A stretch of DNA of 64,000 nt, taken from positions 124,001-188,000 of the forward strand of contig NZ_PKEK01000051.1 in assembly GCF_002863225.1 (NCBI RefSeq). Reading direction: 5' to 3'. Source of the stretch: Mycobacterium sp. (GTDB taxonomy: Bacteria; Actinomycetota; Actinomycetes; Mycobacteriales; Mycobacteriaceae). Shown here one piece after another: positions 49,728 through 58,791 of the stretch (within the stretch, counting starts at the first letter, position 1; each line of letters begins with the position of its first letter). The position numbers were made by a program, and so were the translations under genes. The notes beneath the pieces are model-generated. The model saw nothing but the letters and a program-made list of their open reading frames with translations. It ran no database searches and was not told the DNA's origin.

Positions 49728-52100
49728 ATGATCGATGGACGCAGCTGGTTCGTCAAGCCGCAGGCACGGGCCGGTTTCGGTCGCCGGCTGATCGGCTGGA
49801 GTTCTAGTGCCGGAGCCGTGCTGGCGTTCGGCATGGCGCCGCTGGCCAGCAGTCCACCGGCACACGCCGACGGCCTGGACGCGATCATCGACCCGATCAT
49901 CAACTCCCTGGCCAGCCTCGACCCCGTGCTGGGCGCCGACTGGACCAGTTGGGTGGCCAACCTCGACTCCGCCTTCGATGCGGCCGCGAGCATCGACGCC
50001 TCCAGCGCCGCGGCTTCGAACTCAATGGACTTCGCTCATCTTTACGCACAGTTCGTCTACGAACCGATCCACACGTTCCAGCAGCAGTGGATCGACGGGA
50101 CCTCATTCCTCGGGCCTAGCACCGTCACCTTCGACGAGAACCTCAACGAGCTGTACGGACAACTCCTGATCGGCAACGGCACCGAAGGTATCGAGGCAGC
50201 CCCCGACGGCACCGCCGGCGGCCTGTGGTTCGGCGACGGCGGGGACGGCTGGGACAGCACCATCGCCGGGATGGATGGCGGCGACGGTGGCGCGGCCTAT
50301 TTCGGTGACGGCGGGATGGGCGGCGACGGCGGCCTCGGCGCGAACGGTGGTGACGGCGGTGCGACCGCACAGGGCATCGGTGGCATCGGCGGCGCCGGCG
50401 GCGACGGGGTCTTCGACTTCAGCGGTTTTGGCGTCGGGGGACTCGGCGGCGACGGCGGTGACGCCACCGGATATGTCTTCGGCATCGGCGGCGATGGGGG
50501 TGTCGGTGGCAGCGGAGCCAGCGGCGATTTCGACAACAGCTTGAGTGGCGGCGCGGGCGGTGACGGAGGAATCGGCGGCACCGGCGGGTCGAACGTGTCC
50601 CTACTGGGCGAGGCCGGCGACGGTGGCCATGGCGGCGCCGGGACTGACGGATTGAGCGACGGCAGCGGGGCGGTCGCCGGTCACGGTGGTGCCGGCGGAG
50701 TTGGCGGGACAAGCGACTTCACCGGACCCGGCCACGGCGGCGGCGGCGGGGGTGGCGGCGGCGGGGCACAGATTCAAGGCGACTCGGCCAGCGGTGCCGC
50801 TACCGGAGGCGACGGCGGCAGCGGCGGAGCGGGCACTGGCGGCATCAACGGCGAGTCCGGTGCGTACGGCGGCCATGGCGGCAACGCCTACATCACAGCG
50901 GACGCAAACAGCTCGGCAACCGGTACAGCGACTGGTGGCGACGGAGGTGACGGCGGCATAGCGACCGGCGGCAACGGCGGTGACGGCGGAAACGCCGTAA
51001 TCCACGGGGGTGACAGCACATTCACGGGCAGTGGCGGCACAGCAAGCGGAATCAGTAGCGGCGGCAACGGGGGCGATTCAACCGGCCACGGCAGCGGCGG
51101 CGACGGTGGCTTTGCCTCGATCGTGGCGTACTCCGGCGCGACATCGAGCGGAACCGCCACCGGAGGCGAGGGCGGCGATGGCATCGGAGGCGGCGGGGAC
51201 GGAGGAAGCGGCGGGGACGGCGGCTCCGCAGCGATCTCATCGATCAACTCCGGCACTACCAGCGGAGCAACCGCGATTGGCGGGGACGGCGGTTCGGGTA
51301 GCAGTAGCGCGAGCAGCAGCTTCGGCGGTGGCATCGGAGGCATGGGCGGTTTCGCTCAGGTCCAGAACGAGGGCGGCAGCATCAGCGGCGGCATCGCTCG
51401 CGGAGGGGATGGCGGTGCGGGCATCGGCTTCGGAGGCGATGGCGGCTTCGGCGGGGCCGGCGTCATCGGCGTCGGGAACGGAGGCGCCGTCGACGGAGTC
51501 GGTCACGACGCCATCGCGATCGGCGGTAACGGCGGCTCCGCCACCGACTCCGCCATGGGCGGTGACGGCGGCAGGGGCGAAATCAGTGCGGGACCCGACG
51601 GCCTGTCCTACGGCGAGGCGACCGGAGGCGACGGCGGCAACGCCGTCGGTACGGACTCTGGCTTCTCGGACGGCGGCAACGGCGGAAGCGCCTCCATCAT
51701 CAGCAGCGAAACGGGTCAGGGTGGCACAGCGAGCGGCTCGGCGACCGGCGGTGACGGCGGTGATTCGAGCGGCAGGTTTTCGATCGGCGGCAGTGGCGGT
51801 TCTTCGTTCATCGCTGCCGACGGAAGTAACGCCGTCGCCAGCGGCACAGTCCAAGGCGGCGATGGCGGCGCAGGAATGAACGGGGGGGCCGACGGCGGAA
51901 TGGGCGGAAATGGAACGATTTCCGCGACGGGCACGGGGAGCTCCGCGAGCGGGGCCACCGCTACTGGTGGCGACGGTGGCAGCGGCACGGGGTCCGGTCA
52001 GACCGGCGGCAACGGCACGGCAGGCAGCGTAAGCGCGATCGGTGGGGCGAACGCAGATGGGCAGACGGCGATCGGCACGAACGGCGCAAACCACCCGTAA
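49728..52100 (+). CDS. PGRS-type glycine-rich secreted protein without PE domain
   Basis: The 790-residue product has a long N-terminal signal peptide (hydrophobic core GWSSSAGAVLAFGMAPLASS, cleavage likely after AHA near residue 48). A helical region (about 50-150: DGLDAIIDPIINSLASLDPVLGAD, LYAQFVYEPIHTFQQQWIDGTSFLGPST) follows. About 620 residues of Gly/Ala/Asp/Ser repeats then run to the end (GGDGG units, with TATGGDGG repeats). It resembles PGRS-repeat proteins of non-tuberculous mycobacteria that use a Sec-type signal in place of a PE domain. The repeats may bind calcium as other GGxGxD repeats do, but that is a guess. Function unknown. Confidence 0.8.
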   Translation: MIDGRSWFVKPQARAGFGRRLIGWSSSAGAVLAFGMAPLASSPPAHADGLDAIIDPIINSLASLDPVLGADWTSWVANLDSAFDAAASIDASSAAASNSMDFAHLYAQFVYEPIHTFQQQWIDGTSFLGPSTVTFDENLNELYGQLLIGNGTEGIEAAPDGTAGGLWFGDGGDGWDSTIAGMDGGDGGAAYFGDGGMGGDGGLGANGGDGGATAQGIGGIGGAGGDGVFDFSGFGVGGLGGDGGDATGYVFGIGGDGGVGGSGASGDFDNSLSGGAGGDGGIGGTGGSNVSLLGEAGDGGHGGAGTDGLSDGSGAVAGHGGAGGVGGTSDFTGPGHGGGGGGGGGGAQIQGDSASGAATGGDGGSGGAGTGGINGESGAYGGHGGNAYITADANSSATGTATGGDGGDGGIATGGNGGDGGNAVIHGGDSTFTGSGGTASGISSGGNGGDSTGHGSGGDGGFASIVAYSGATSSGTATGGEGGDGIGGGGDGGSGGDGGSAAISSINSGTTSGATAIGGDGGSGSSSASSSFGGGIGGMGGFAQVQNEGGSISGGIARGGDGGAGIGFGGDGGFGGAGVIGVGNGGAVDGVGHDAIAIGGNGGSATDSAMGGDGGRGEISAGPDGLSYGEATGGDGGNAVGTDSGFSDGGNGGSASIISSETGQGGTASGSATGGDGGDSSGRFSIGGSGGSSFIAADGSNAVASGTVQGGDGGAGMNGGADGGMGGNGTISATGTGSSASGATATGGDGGSGTGSGQTGGNGTAGSVSAIGGANADGQTAIGTNGANHP

Positions 52101-52103
52101 ACC

Positions 52104-52457
52104 TCAGGCCAGGTACGTCCCGTGGCCGCGCCGCACCAAGGCACCGTCGAACTCGAGCACCTCGTTAACCATGCCGCCGCGTTGGTTGCGATAGTGGAGG
52201 ACGAGGGTCGACACACCCGCGTACACGCCTAGGATGTCGAAGTGCAGGTCGGGCACGGCTTGCAGTGCGGTACACCAGTATTCGCGCAGCGCCGACTTAC
52301 CGGACACCACTCCCCCTGAGCCACGGACAATTTCGGCCGCGATCGGCGAGGTGAACACCACGTCGTCGTGAAAGTGCGCGAGCACCGCCTCGACGTCGTG
52401 ACGGTTCCAGGCTGCAGCCCAATCTTCGGCGAAACCGGCCGGCTCGGGTGTGCTCAC
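52104..52457 (-). CDS. SnoaL-like / NTF2-fold protein
   Basis: The 117-residue product from the GTG at 52457 has the NTF2-like pattern: FAEDWAAAWNRHDVEAVLAHFHDDVVFTSP, GKSALREYWCTALQAVPDLHFDILGVYAGVSTLVLHYRNQRGGMVNEVLEFD. Such proteins are small enzymes or binding proteins with many substrates. The GTG overlaps the stop of the upstream carboxylesterase (GTGA), so the two are translationally coupled. The reading frame continues upstream to 52859 but is not related there. Confidence 0.82.
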   Translation of the reverse strand: MSTPEPAGFAEDWAAAWNRHDVEAVLAHFHDDVVFTSPIAAEIVRGSGGVVSGKSALREYWCTALQAVPDLHFDILGVYAGVSTLVLHYRNQRGGMVNEVLEFDGALVRRGHGTYLA

Positions 52458-54097
52458 TGCGCGCCTTTCAGCGTCGCCCAGAACGGACACTGGTGTTCGG
52501 CCTCGAAGTCGAGGCTGACCTGACTTCCGCCGGGCCGCAACGACATCCAGACATTGCTGTGCTCGGAAGTACCGTCCTGGGCCGGCCAGTCGGGCAGACC
52601 GGCCGCCTTCGGTGCCCCGTTGATGACGAACTGGCTCCAGTAGCTCATCATCTGGTCGGACAGGATTTGTTGCGCGTGATTCAACGGCGGGGCGCCGCCC
52701 ATGCTGAACAGATACCTCAGTTCCAGCGAATGGCTGGCGCCCACCGGGAACGGCGCGTGCCGCAGGAAGTCGGGCGCGGGGGCGTGCGGATCGTCGAACT
52801 CGTAGGCGTAGACCGGCGAATTGCGACTCAGTGAGTCGGCCATTCTGTCTGCGACACAAGCGAATACACCGTCGGTTGCCGCCGCCGAGTAGGCCAGCGA
52901 CAGGTCGCCACCGTAGTGGTCCGCCGGGTAATGCGCCAACACCGCCGCACCGTCGGCGCCGAAGATGTCGCTGAGCGTGCGCGGATATTCGGCGGCGCTG
53001 ACGCCCCGGCGGAGTCGGTCCGCCCGGAGTGCTGCGAACAGGGTGAACTCGTCGTGGTTGACGCCGAGCAATACCGGAACGTGGGCGGCGCGGCCGGCGG
53101 CGATACTCACGACCGGATTGTCCGGCAGCGCAGGCGTTCCGGTGACCGGGCCGGAGAGCGCGTCGGAGTCACCGAGGAAGAAGTACCAAGGCGGATGTTC
53201 GAGTCGGGTCGCCGGTAGGCCACGCAGGCACCGCGCGGTCGTAGCGGGATTGCGACAACCGGCCGCGAAGGCGTAGTTCACACTCTGCTTCTGCCCGAAC
53301 TCCAGGCCGGTCTGCGCCTGGCACGGCGCGCTCTGAATGATCGCCGCGCGGAACAGACCTGCCGACCCCGGCGCGACCAGGTGGTCGCAGACCGACATTC
53401 CGCCCGCGGATTCACCGGCGATCGTCACTTTCTTCGGATCGCCGCCGAAAGCGGCGATGTTGTCGTGAACCCAGCGCAGCCCGGCCTGCTGGTCGGCCAG
53501 GCCGTAGTTGCCGACCGTCCCGGGCGCTCCGAGCGCAGGGTGGGCCAAGAAGCCGAGCGCACCCAGGCGGTAGTTGAGCGTGACCACGATGATGTGGCCT
53601 TTGGCTGCCAGCCAGCGCGAGTGGTAGATGTCGCCGCTGCCGTTGACGAACCCTCCCCCGTGAATCCACACCATCACCGGACGCTTCTCGCCGTGCTGGG
53701 CACGCGGTGGTGTCCAGACGTTGAGGGTGAGGCAGTTTTCACTGGTCGGTTTGCCGACCCCCGGCTTGAGTCCGGTGTCCTGCATGCATTGCGGCCCGGC
53801 TTTGGTGGCATCCAGCATGCCCGGCCAGCGCGCCGCCGGCCGTGGCAGTTGCCACCGCAACGGCCCCACCGGCGGCGCCGCGTACGGAATGCTCTGGAAC
53901 AGACGGTAATCCGGGGCGACCTGGCCGCGGATCGATCCGAGCGCGGTACCCACCACCCCGGCGTCCAACGGGCCCGCGTAGGCCGGTTCGGCCTTCCGGG
54001 GCTTGACGACGGCGTCCTGACCGCACGCCACCGCGAGCAGGGCCGTCATCAGCACGACGGCCCACGCTCGTCGGCGGCGCGGCGTTCGGATGGGCAC
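52454..54097 (-). CDS. Type B carboxylesterase, secreted/lipoprotein-like
   Basis: The 547-residue product starts with a signal peptide (RRRRAWAVVLMTALLAVAC). The Cys fits a lipobox only loosely (AVAC), so lipidation is uncertain. The alpha/beta hydrolase has the nucleophile Ser230 in IAGESAGGMSVCDHL, the oxyanion segment VMVWIHGGGFVNGSG, and a late His in GASHSLELRYLF. It belongs to the para-nitrobenzyl esterase/cholinesterase family. It is followed by the SnoaL-like gene with overlap, and a TetR gene lies 231 bases upstream on the same strand. The substrate is unknown. Confidence 0.9.
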   Translation of the reverse strand: MPIRTPRRRRAWAVVLMTALLAVACGQDAVVKPRKAEPAYAGPLDAGVVGTALGSIRGQVAPDYRLFQSIPYAAPPVGPLRWQLPRPAARWPGMLDATKAGPQCMQDTGLKPGVGKPTSENCLTLNVWTPPRAQHGEKRPVMVWIHGGGFVNGSGDIYHSRWLAAKGHIIVVTLNYRLGALGFLAHPALGAPGTVGNYGLADQQAGLRWVHDNIAAFGGDPKKVTIAGESAGGMSVCDHLVAPGSAGLFRAAIIQSAPCQAQTGLEFGQKQSVNYAFAAGCRNPATTARCLRGLPATRLEHPPWYFFLGDSDALSGPVTGTPALPDNPVVSIAAGRAAHVPVLLGVNHDEFTLFAALRADRLRRGVSAAEYPRTLSDIFGADGAAVLAHYPADHYGGDLSLAYSAAATDGVFACVADRMADSLSRNSPVYAYEFDDPHAPAPDFLRHAPFPVGASHSLELRYLFSMGGAPPLNHAQQILSDQMMSYWSQFVINGAPKAAGLPDWPAQDGTSEHSNVWMSLRPGGSQVSLDFEAEHQCPFWATLKGAQ

Positions 54098-54328
54098 GAA
54101 ATAACAGCCTACGGATTACCGGGAATCCGGTCATCGACTATTCCGCGATCACGGAGCCAGTGTCTGACACGTGTTCAAAAGCTTGGCGACCGAACTCGGC
54201 CGACAAGACGGCGACTGAGCCGGGTCCAGCTCGACGTCGGTCCGGGTTGAGCAGCCTGCCACCCGGGCGCTAACCCTGCCGAAATCTGTTGACCTGAATA
54301 GCAATTCACGAGCGGTCGGCGGCGGATC

Positions 54329-55027
54329 TCACGCACCGGCCGAGTCGCTCGGAGCTTTCTCGCGCGCTTCCTGCTGCGTCCGCTGCACATGGAGGAAGCC
54401 GTCCACGGCGGCCTGCGCGGCGTCGCGGTAATCGAAGTCAGGCAGGGTGGAAAGCCTGCCGAGCACCGCCGGGCCGATCAGCAGCGCAATTGCCCGGGTG
54501 CGGTCGATATCGCCCAACTCCGCTGCGTCCGGGCTGTCGAAGATCGCGTCGAACGGCGCGGCGTACTGCTGGGCGATCCGCTCACGCAACGTGCTGACAG
54601 CGGGGCTGTCCGCGGTGCGCCGGCGGTCCGACTCCGGCAACTGGTCGAGGTCACGGCCGAGCGACAGCCAACTCATCGCCATCACCATGCTCGGACGATC
54701 ACCGATCGTCTGCGCGAAATCCGTCACCAGTGCGATCAGTCGATCACGCAGCATGCCTTCGGCGGACGGTATCGGCGCCGCCGGTATCAGACCGCTGAAA
54801 GCCGCTGCCAGCAAGTCGTTTCCGCTCGGGAAATGTCGGTAGAGGGTCGCTCGGGCGACATTGGCTCCGCGCGTCACCGCGTCGACGGTCACCGCGCTGG
54901 GACCGCCGGCGCGAAGTAACGCGGTGGCAGCTTCCAGCAACCTGGCCCGGGAGCGCGCTGGGCGCGGATCGCTCTTCTCGGCGATGTGGACCACCTCCTC
55001 GTGTCCGACCCTGTCAAGGGTACGCAA
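54329..55027 (-). CDS. TetR-family transcriptional regulator
   Basis: The product has a TetR DNA-binding domain (SRARLLEAATALLRAGGPSAVTVDAVTRGANVARATLYRHFPSGNDLLAAAF) and a C-terminal ligand domain with DFDYRDAAQAAVDGFLHVQ. The start is unsure: a TTG at 55027 gives 232 residues, and a GTG at 54994 gives 221. Neither has a well-spaced ribosome-binding site. A 34-base inverted repeat overlaps this start region, as expected for an autoregulating repressor. It lies between mftG and the esterase on the same strand and is not the mycofactocin regulator, which is at 61651. Confidence 0.85.
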   Translation of the reverse strand: MRTLDRVGHEEVVHIAEKSDPRPARSRARLLEAATALLRAGGPSAVTVDAVTRGANVARATLYRHFPSGNDLLAAAFSGLIPAAPIPSAEGMLRDRLIALVTDFAQTIGDRPSMVMAMSWLSLGRDLDQLPESDRRRTADSPAVSTLRERIAQQYAAPFDAIFDSPDAAELGDIDRTRAIALLIGPAVLGRLSTLPDFDYRDAAQAAVDGFLHVQRTQQEAREKAPSDSAGA

Positions 55028-55038
55028 TACAGGGTCGG
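55005..55038. promoter_or_regulatory. Inverted repeat CCGACCCTGT-N14-ACAGGGTCGG, likely TetR operator
   Basis: Ten-base arms at 55005-55014 and 55029-55038 are exact reverse complements with a 14-base spacer. They lie between the mftG stop and the TetR coding region. On the minus strand a TTGACA (55017-55012) falls at the edge of one arm. There is no T-run, so a terminator is less likely than an operator. Confidence 0.55.
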
Positions 55039-55060
55039 CATCGGTGCAGAGCTTGGCTGG

Positions 55061-56479
55061 TCAGCCGACGAACTGTGCAGCCCGGTGCCCCAGCATCGCG
55101 ATGGTGGCGTGTGGGCCGCGGCTGGTGATCGACGGCAAGACCGACCCATCGATCACCCACAATCCGTCGATCCCGCGCAATCGACACTGGTGGTCGACGA
55201 CGGCCGACGGGTCGTCGGCACCGCCCATCGGAGCGGTACCGCACAGGTGCTGAGAGGTCGACCAGACTGGCTCACCGATTTCAGTTGTCGGACCGGCGAT
55301 TTCGCGGGCCAGCTCGCAACCCGCTTGCAACGCCGCGATGTCGGCGGGTTCGCTGTCGTAGCGGTGCTCGATCAACGGCGGCACCAGTGGGTCGGCCGAA
55401 ACCAGCGACACCCGGCCGCGGGACAGCGGGCGCATCAGCGCCACACCGAGGTGTGGCCAGTCGGGATGGCCCGCCGTTCCGTCACCGACCATCGCCACAA
55501 AGCCACCGGTGTAGGGCCGGATCTCGATGTCGTCGGGCGTACTGAGCACCACCTCGAGCACCGGTCGGCCGGCGGCGACGGTCCACGTGGTCGGCAGCAC
55601 CCATTCCGGGTGGTCGCTGCAGGCCGTCCCGACCGGAGCAGGAGCCAGCACGTCGACACCGACGGCACGCAACATCGCCTCGTCACCGATGCCGGAAAGC
55701 ATGAGTAGATGGGCGGATTCGATCGCACCGGCGCACAGCACAATGCGATCGGCGGTCAGGGTGATCGGCCCGCCCGGCCCGACGGCAAGCACGCCGGTGG
55801 CGCGTCCGCCCGAGACCCGCAGGCGCAACGCCCGAGTCTGGGTCAGCAGCGAGAGGTTTGCCCGGTTCAGGGCCGGCAGCAGAAACGCGGCGCCGGGCCC
55901 GATCCGCACACCGTCGACGATGTTGAGCGGGACGGCGCCGATACCGGACGGCAGTGCGCCCGCGTCCGGCACGTCGTTCAAGTCGGGCAGCCACGGGAGC
56001 CCGAAGCGTTCAGCCGCGTCGACGAAAAGTGCTGTACTGCCGATGATTTCACTGGTCCGGCGAACCTGGATCGGTCCGGAATCACCGTGGGCGGGTCCGG
56101 TGAAGTCCAGGTCGGTCTCGATCGCGCGAAAGTGATCGGCCACGTCCGACCAACCCCAACCCGGTATGCCGAAGCCGTCGAAGTCGCGTCGCAGAGCACG
56201 GCAGAAGTAGCCGCCGTTGACGGCGCCGGAACCACCGAGTGTCGCGCCCCGCACGATCGGCATCTGACGGGCCGGTCGGTCGGTCAGTCGGGTCTGGTAC
56301 CGCTGTACCAGCGGGCTGACCGCTCCGATCGGCAGCCGGAGCCCGTTGGCCGTCTCCGCGTGCAACCTCGGGTCAGCCAGACCGACGCCGGCTTCGAGAA
56401 CCGTCACCGAGCGGCTCGGATCGGCCGAAAGCAGGCTCGCTACAACGGATCCAGCGCTTCCCGCGCCGACGATCAGCAC
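55061..56479 (-). CDS. mftG: Mycofactocin-associated GMC oxidoreductase MftG
   Basis: MftG is thought to re-oxidise mycofactocinol and pass electrons to the respiratory chain. The 472-residue product has the FAD site VLIVGAGSAGSVVASLLSAD, GATLGGSGAVNGGYFCRALR, the GMC signature ADRIVLCAGAIESAHLLMLSGIG, and a C-terminal HLCGTAPMGGADDPSAVVDHQCRLRGIDGLWVIDGSVLP. The annotated start GTG is internal to the likely protein: in-frame codons upstream read TAAALHSD, but only a CTG is available as a start, so the real start is unclear. It follows mftF with about 30 bases between. Confidence 0.92.
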   Translation of the reverse strand: MLIVGAGSAGSVVASLLSADPSRSVTVLEAGVGLADPRLHAETANGLRLPIGAVSPLVQRYQTRLTDRPARQMPIVRGATLGGSGAVNGGYFCRALRRDFDGFGIPGWGWSDVADHFRAIETDLDFTGPAHGDSGPIQVRRTSEIIGSTALFVDAAERFGLPWLPDLNDVPDAGALPSGIGAVPLNIVDGVRIGPGAAFLLPALNRANLSLLTQTRALRLRVSGGRATGVLAVGPGGPITLTADRIVLCAGAIESAHLLMLSGIGDEAMLRAVGVDVLAPAPVGTACSDHPEWVLPTTWTVAAGRPVLEVVLSTPDDIEIRPYTGGFVAMVGDGTAGHPDWPHLGVALMRPLSRGRVSLVSADPLVPPLIEHRYDSEPADIAALQAGCELAREIAGPTTEIGEPVWSTSQHLCGTAPMGGADDPSAVVDHQCRLRGIDGLWVIDGSVLPSITSRGPHATIAMLGHRAAQFVG

Positions 56480-56509
56480 ATCGCTGTGCAGCGCTGCTGC
56501 GGTCAGGAC

Positions 56510-57922
56510 TCAGACTCGAATCTGCGGTTTGAGCGGACCGACGTTGCGTTCCCGCAGCACGCCGTACCAGAGTCCGAGGCCGTAGGCCAGGTCGTCGAGT
56601 CGCTTGAGCACCAAGTACATCAGCAGGCCGATCGGGCGGGCGTCGTCGTCCGCGGTTTGCCGACGGCTGATCCAGTCCACCACCCCGTCGACAACCGCGG
56701 CGACCAGCACCACCCGCCGCACCGGACGGAAGAGGATCGCCGCGAGCAACGCGACCGGCCAGTAATGCCGGCAGATCGCCGACGCCAGCTGCAACGCTGC
56801 CGACCACAGGCTGCGCGCTGCCACCGTGACCACATCCCACATCTGAGTCTCGGTGCCATGCATGCTCTTCGCGACTCGGCGACCGGTCAGCCCGGCAACG
56901 AACAGCGAGGCCAGGTAACCGAAACTGGAACCGACGGCCATCAGAATCCACGCCGTCAGCGCCCACCCGGAGATCATCATCGGCGCGATCTTGTCCGGGT
57001 GACGGACCGAGAGCGGAGCCGCCGAACCGCCGTAAAATGCCTTGCGCGTCAGCCAATCGCGGAGTTCGGTCCGATGATCGTGTGCCACTTGGGCGATTGG
57101 CTCGTAACGCAGCCGAGCACCGGCCTCCACCAAACGCCAGCACAGATCGACGTCTTCACCGGAGCGCATAGTCTCGTCGAATCCGTTGATATCGCGCAAA
57201 GCCGAAGCGCGACAAATGATTGCGGCACTCGGCACATAGGACACCGTGGTGTAGGGAATGACCGGAGCTTCGCGCTGCCCGAGGTCCAGCGACGAGCGCA
57301 CCGCCTCGTATCGGGCGACCAGGTCATCGTTCTGCGCGAGACCCACGATCCTCGGGGCCACCAGAGCCACGGTCGGATCGCAGAAGTGGCCGAGCAGTGC
57401 CTCCAGCCAGCCGCGGCGCGGGACGACGTCGGAGTCCAGAAAGGCGACGTAGTCCGTCTTGCAGGCGGACAGACCGGTGTTGCGCGCCGCAGCGGGGCCC
57501 CTGCTCTGGCCGTGCCGCAGAATCTCGACCTCGGGATGCGCCCCCGCGAAATCCTCACTGCCGACCGGTGTCGACGATCCGTCGTCGACGATGACGATGC
57601 GCAGGCCACGTAACGCTGTAACCAGTCGACGTAGTCCACATGCGTTGTCCCGCACCGGAATTACCACCGTCACGTCACGATGCGACGGGCCGCCGGCAGG
57701 GCGCGGGTGCGCCACCGTCGCGTCCAGCAGCGTCCTGGCCAGCTCCGCGCTCACCGCGTCGCTCACCTTGAGCCGCCCGTCGGCCAGCATGTCCTGAGCG
57801 GCGGGTGCCAACCGCAGGATCCGGGTCGGCGATCCGCCCAGCAGCGCCGACCCCTGACCGAGCACACGGACCCGACGATCGACCTGCACAGCAAACCCGT
57901 CCGGCAACCGAGTGGGTGTCAT
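56510..57922 (-). CDS. mftF: Mycofactocin glycosyltransferase MftF
   Basis: MftF adds beta-1,4-glucose units to the mycofactocin core. The 470-residue product has an N-terminal domain followed by a GT-A fold (HRDVTVVIPVRDNACGLRRLV; DXD-type FLDSDVVPRRGWLE; GFDETMRSGEDVDLCWRLVEAGARL). The C-terminal part has several hydrophobic spans (SGWALTAWILMAVGSSFGYLASLFVA, WPVALLAAILF, VVLVAAVVDGVV), so it is probably membrane-associated. The start overlaps the mftE stop (ATGA). Confidence 0.94.
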   Translation of the reverse strand: MTPTRLPDGFAVQVDRRVRVLGQGSALLGGSPTRILRLAPAAQDMLADGRLKVSDAVSAELARTLLDATVAHPRPAGGPSHRDVTVVIPVRDNACGLRRLVTALRGLRIVIVDDGSSTPVGSEDFAGAHPEVEILRHGQSRGPAAARNTGLSACKTDYVAFLDSDVVPRRGWLEALLGHFCDPTVALVAPRIVGLAQNDDLVARYEAVRSSLDLGQREAPVIPYTTVSYVPSAAIICRASALRDINGFDETMRSGEDVDLCWRLVEAGARLRYEPIAQVAHDHRTELRDWLTRKAFYGGSAAPLSVRHPDKIAPMMISGWALTAWILMAVGSSFGYLASLFVAGLTGRRVAKSMHGTETQMWDVVTVAARSLWSAALQLASAICRHYWPVALLAAILFRPVRRVVLVAAVVDGVVDWISRRQTADDDARPIGLLMYLVLKRLDDLAYGLGLWYGVLRERNVGPLKPQIRV

Positions 57923-58662
57923 GCGAGCATCCCGTTGGCTGCCGGCATCCAGCGCAGCACCCGGCGCAGGCAGTCCTCGGTCATCTCGGTCAGCATGCGT
58001 TCGCCGTCGGCGGCAGTGGCGGTGGTCGGGTCACCCAGCACTCCGACTTCGCTGACCGCGGCGACTCCACCGCTGCGCATCGACGGCAGCAGCTCCGCCA
58101 GTGGTGCACTGTTACCCGCCCGCCACCGGTCGGTCCGCACGTCGGTCGGCGAAATATGTAGCAATACGGAAGTTTCAGCGTGTCCGGCGTGTGCGTCACC
58201 ACCGGCCACCACGCACGGGCACCACCCGGCGTCACGCCCTTCGCGACGCAGTTGCGCGACGGCGCTGCGCAGCGCGGCGATGTTGCCACCGTGGCCGTTG
58301 ACGAAGACCAGGCGCTGCGCCCAGCAGGTCGCCGACCTGCCGTACTCCACCAGCAGCGTGGCCAGCGCTTCGGTGCCGATGGAGATCGTCCCGGGGAAGC
58401 TCTGGTGCTCGCCGCTGGCGCCGTATGCGATCGGCGGTGCCGCCAACCAGGACAGGTCGGGGTCGTCCGACAATCTGGACGTCACCCCGCGGGTGACGGC
58501 GTTCGCGATCCTGGTGTCGGTGTCCAGTGGCAGGTGCGGCCCGTGCTGCTCGGTGGAGCCAACCGGTACAGCCAGCCCTATCGGCAAGCTTCGCAGTTGG
58601 CTCGACGTAGAGCCCCCGAGATCGGGCTGGACTAGCACTCGGTGATGGTAAGACGAATTCAC
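57919..58662 (-). CDS. mftE: Mycofactocin peptidase MftE (creatininase family)
   Basis: MftE cleaves MftA to release the C-terminal Val-Tyr dipeptide product after MftC has modified it. The 247-residue product has creatininase-fold metal ligands: GSTEQHGPHLPLDTDTRIA (Glu, His, Asp), VFVNGHGGN and GDAHAGHAETS. I prefer the GTG at 58662 (MNSSYHHRVLV), which matches the family start. Upstream starts to 58749 add 29 residues of no family similarity. It lies 129 bases from mftD by this start. Confidence 0.9.
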   Translation of the reverse strand: MNSSYHHRVLVQPDLGGSTSSQLRSLPIGLAVPVGSTEQHGPHLPLDTDTRIANAVTRGVTSRLSDDPDLSWLAAPPIAYGASGEHQSFPGTISIGTEALATLLVEYGRSATCWAQRLVFVNGHGGNIAALRSAVAQLRREGRDAGWCPCVVAGGDAHAGHAETSVLLHISPTDVRTDRWRAGNSAPLAELLPSMRSGGVAAVSEVGVLGDPTTATAADGERMLTEMTEDCLRRVLRWMPAANGMLA

Positions 58663-58791
58663 CTGCAGTGCATCGGTTGTTGGCGCTATCGAAGAAGTTT
58701 TTCCCGAAGCGCGTTCACCAACACCGGTCATCGACGCCACGTCAGCCACGTCAGTACCAACATACCCGCTGGTCTCGCGTGCGGGGAGCGA

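Noticed and set aside
50200..52090. Regular short repeats resembling a repeat array
   Set aside because: They are GGC-GGx codon repeats inside the PGRS-type coding sequence, with variable spacing and no conserved direct repeat plus spacer pattern, so not CRISPR.
55709..57613. Open frame of 634 codons on the plus strand
   Set aside because: It is antisense to mftG and mftF with atypical composition; both minus-strand genes are clear.
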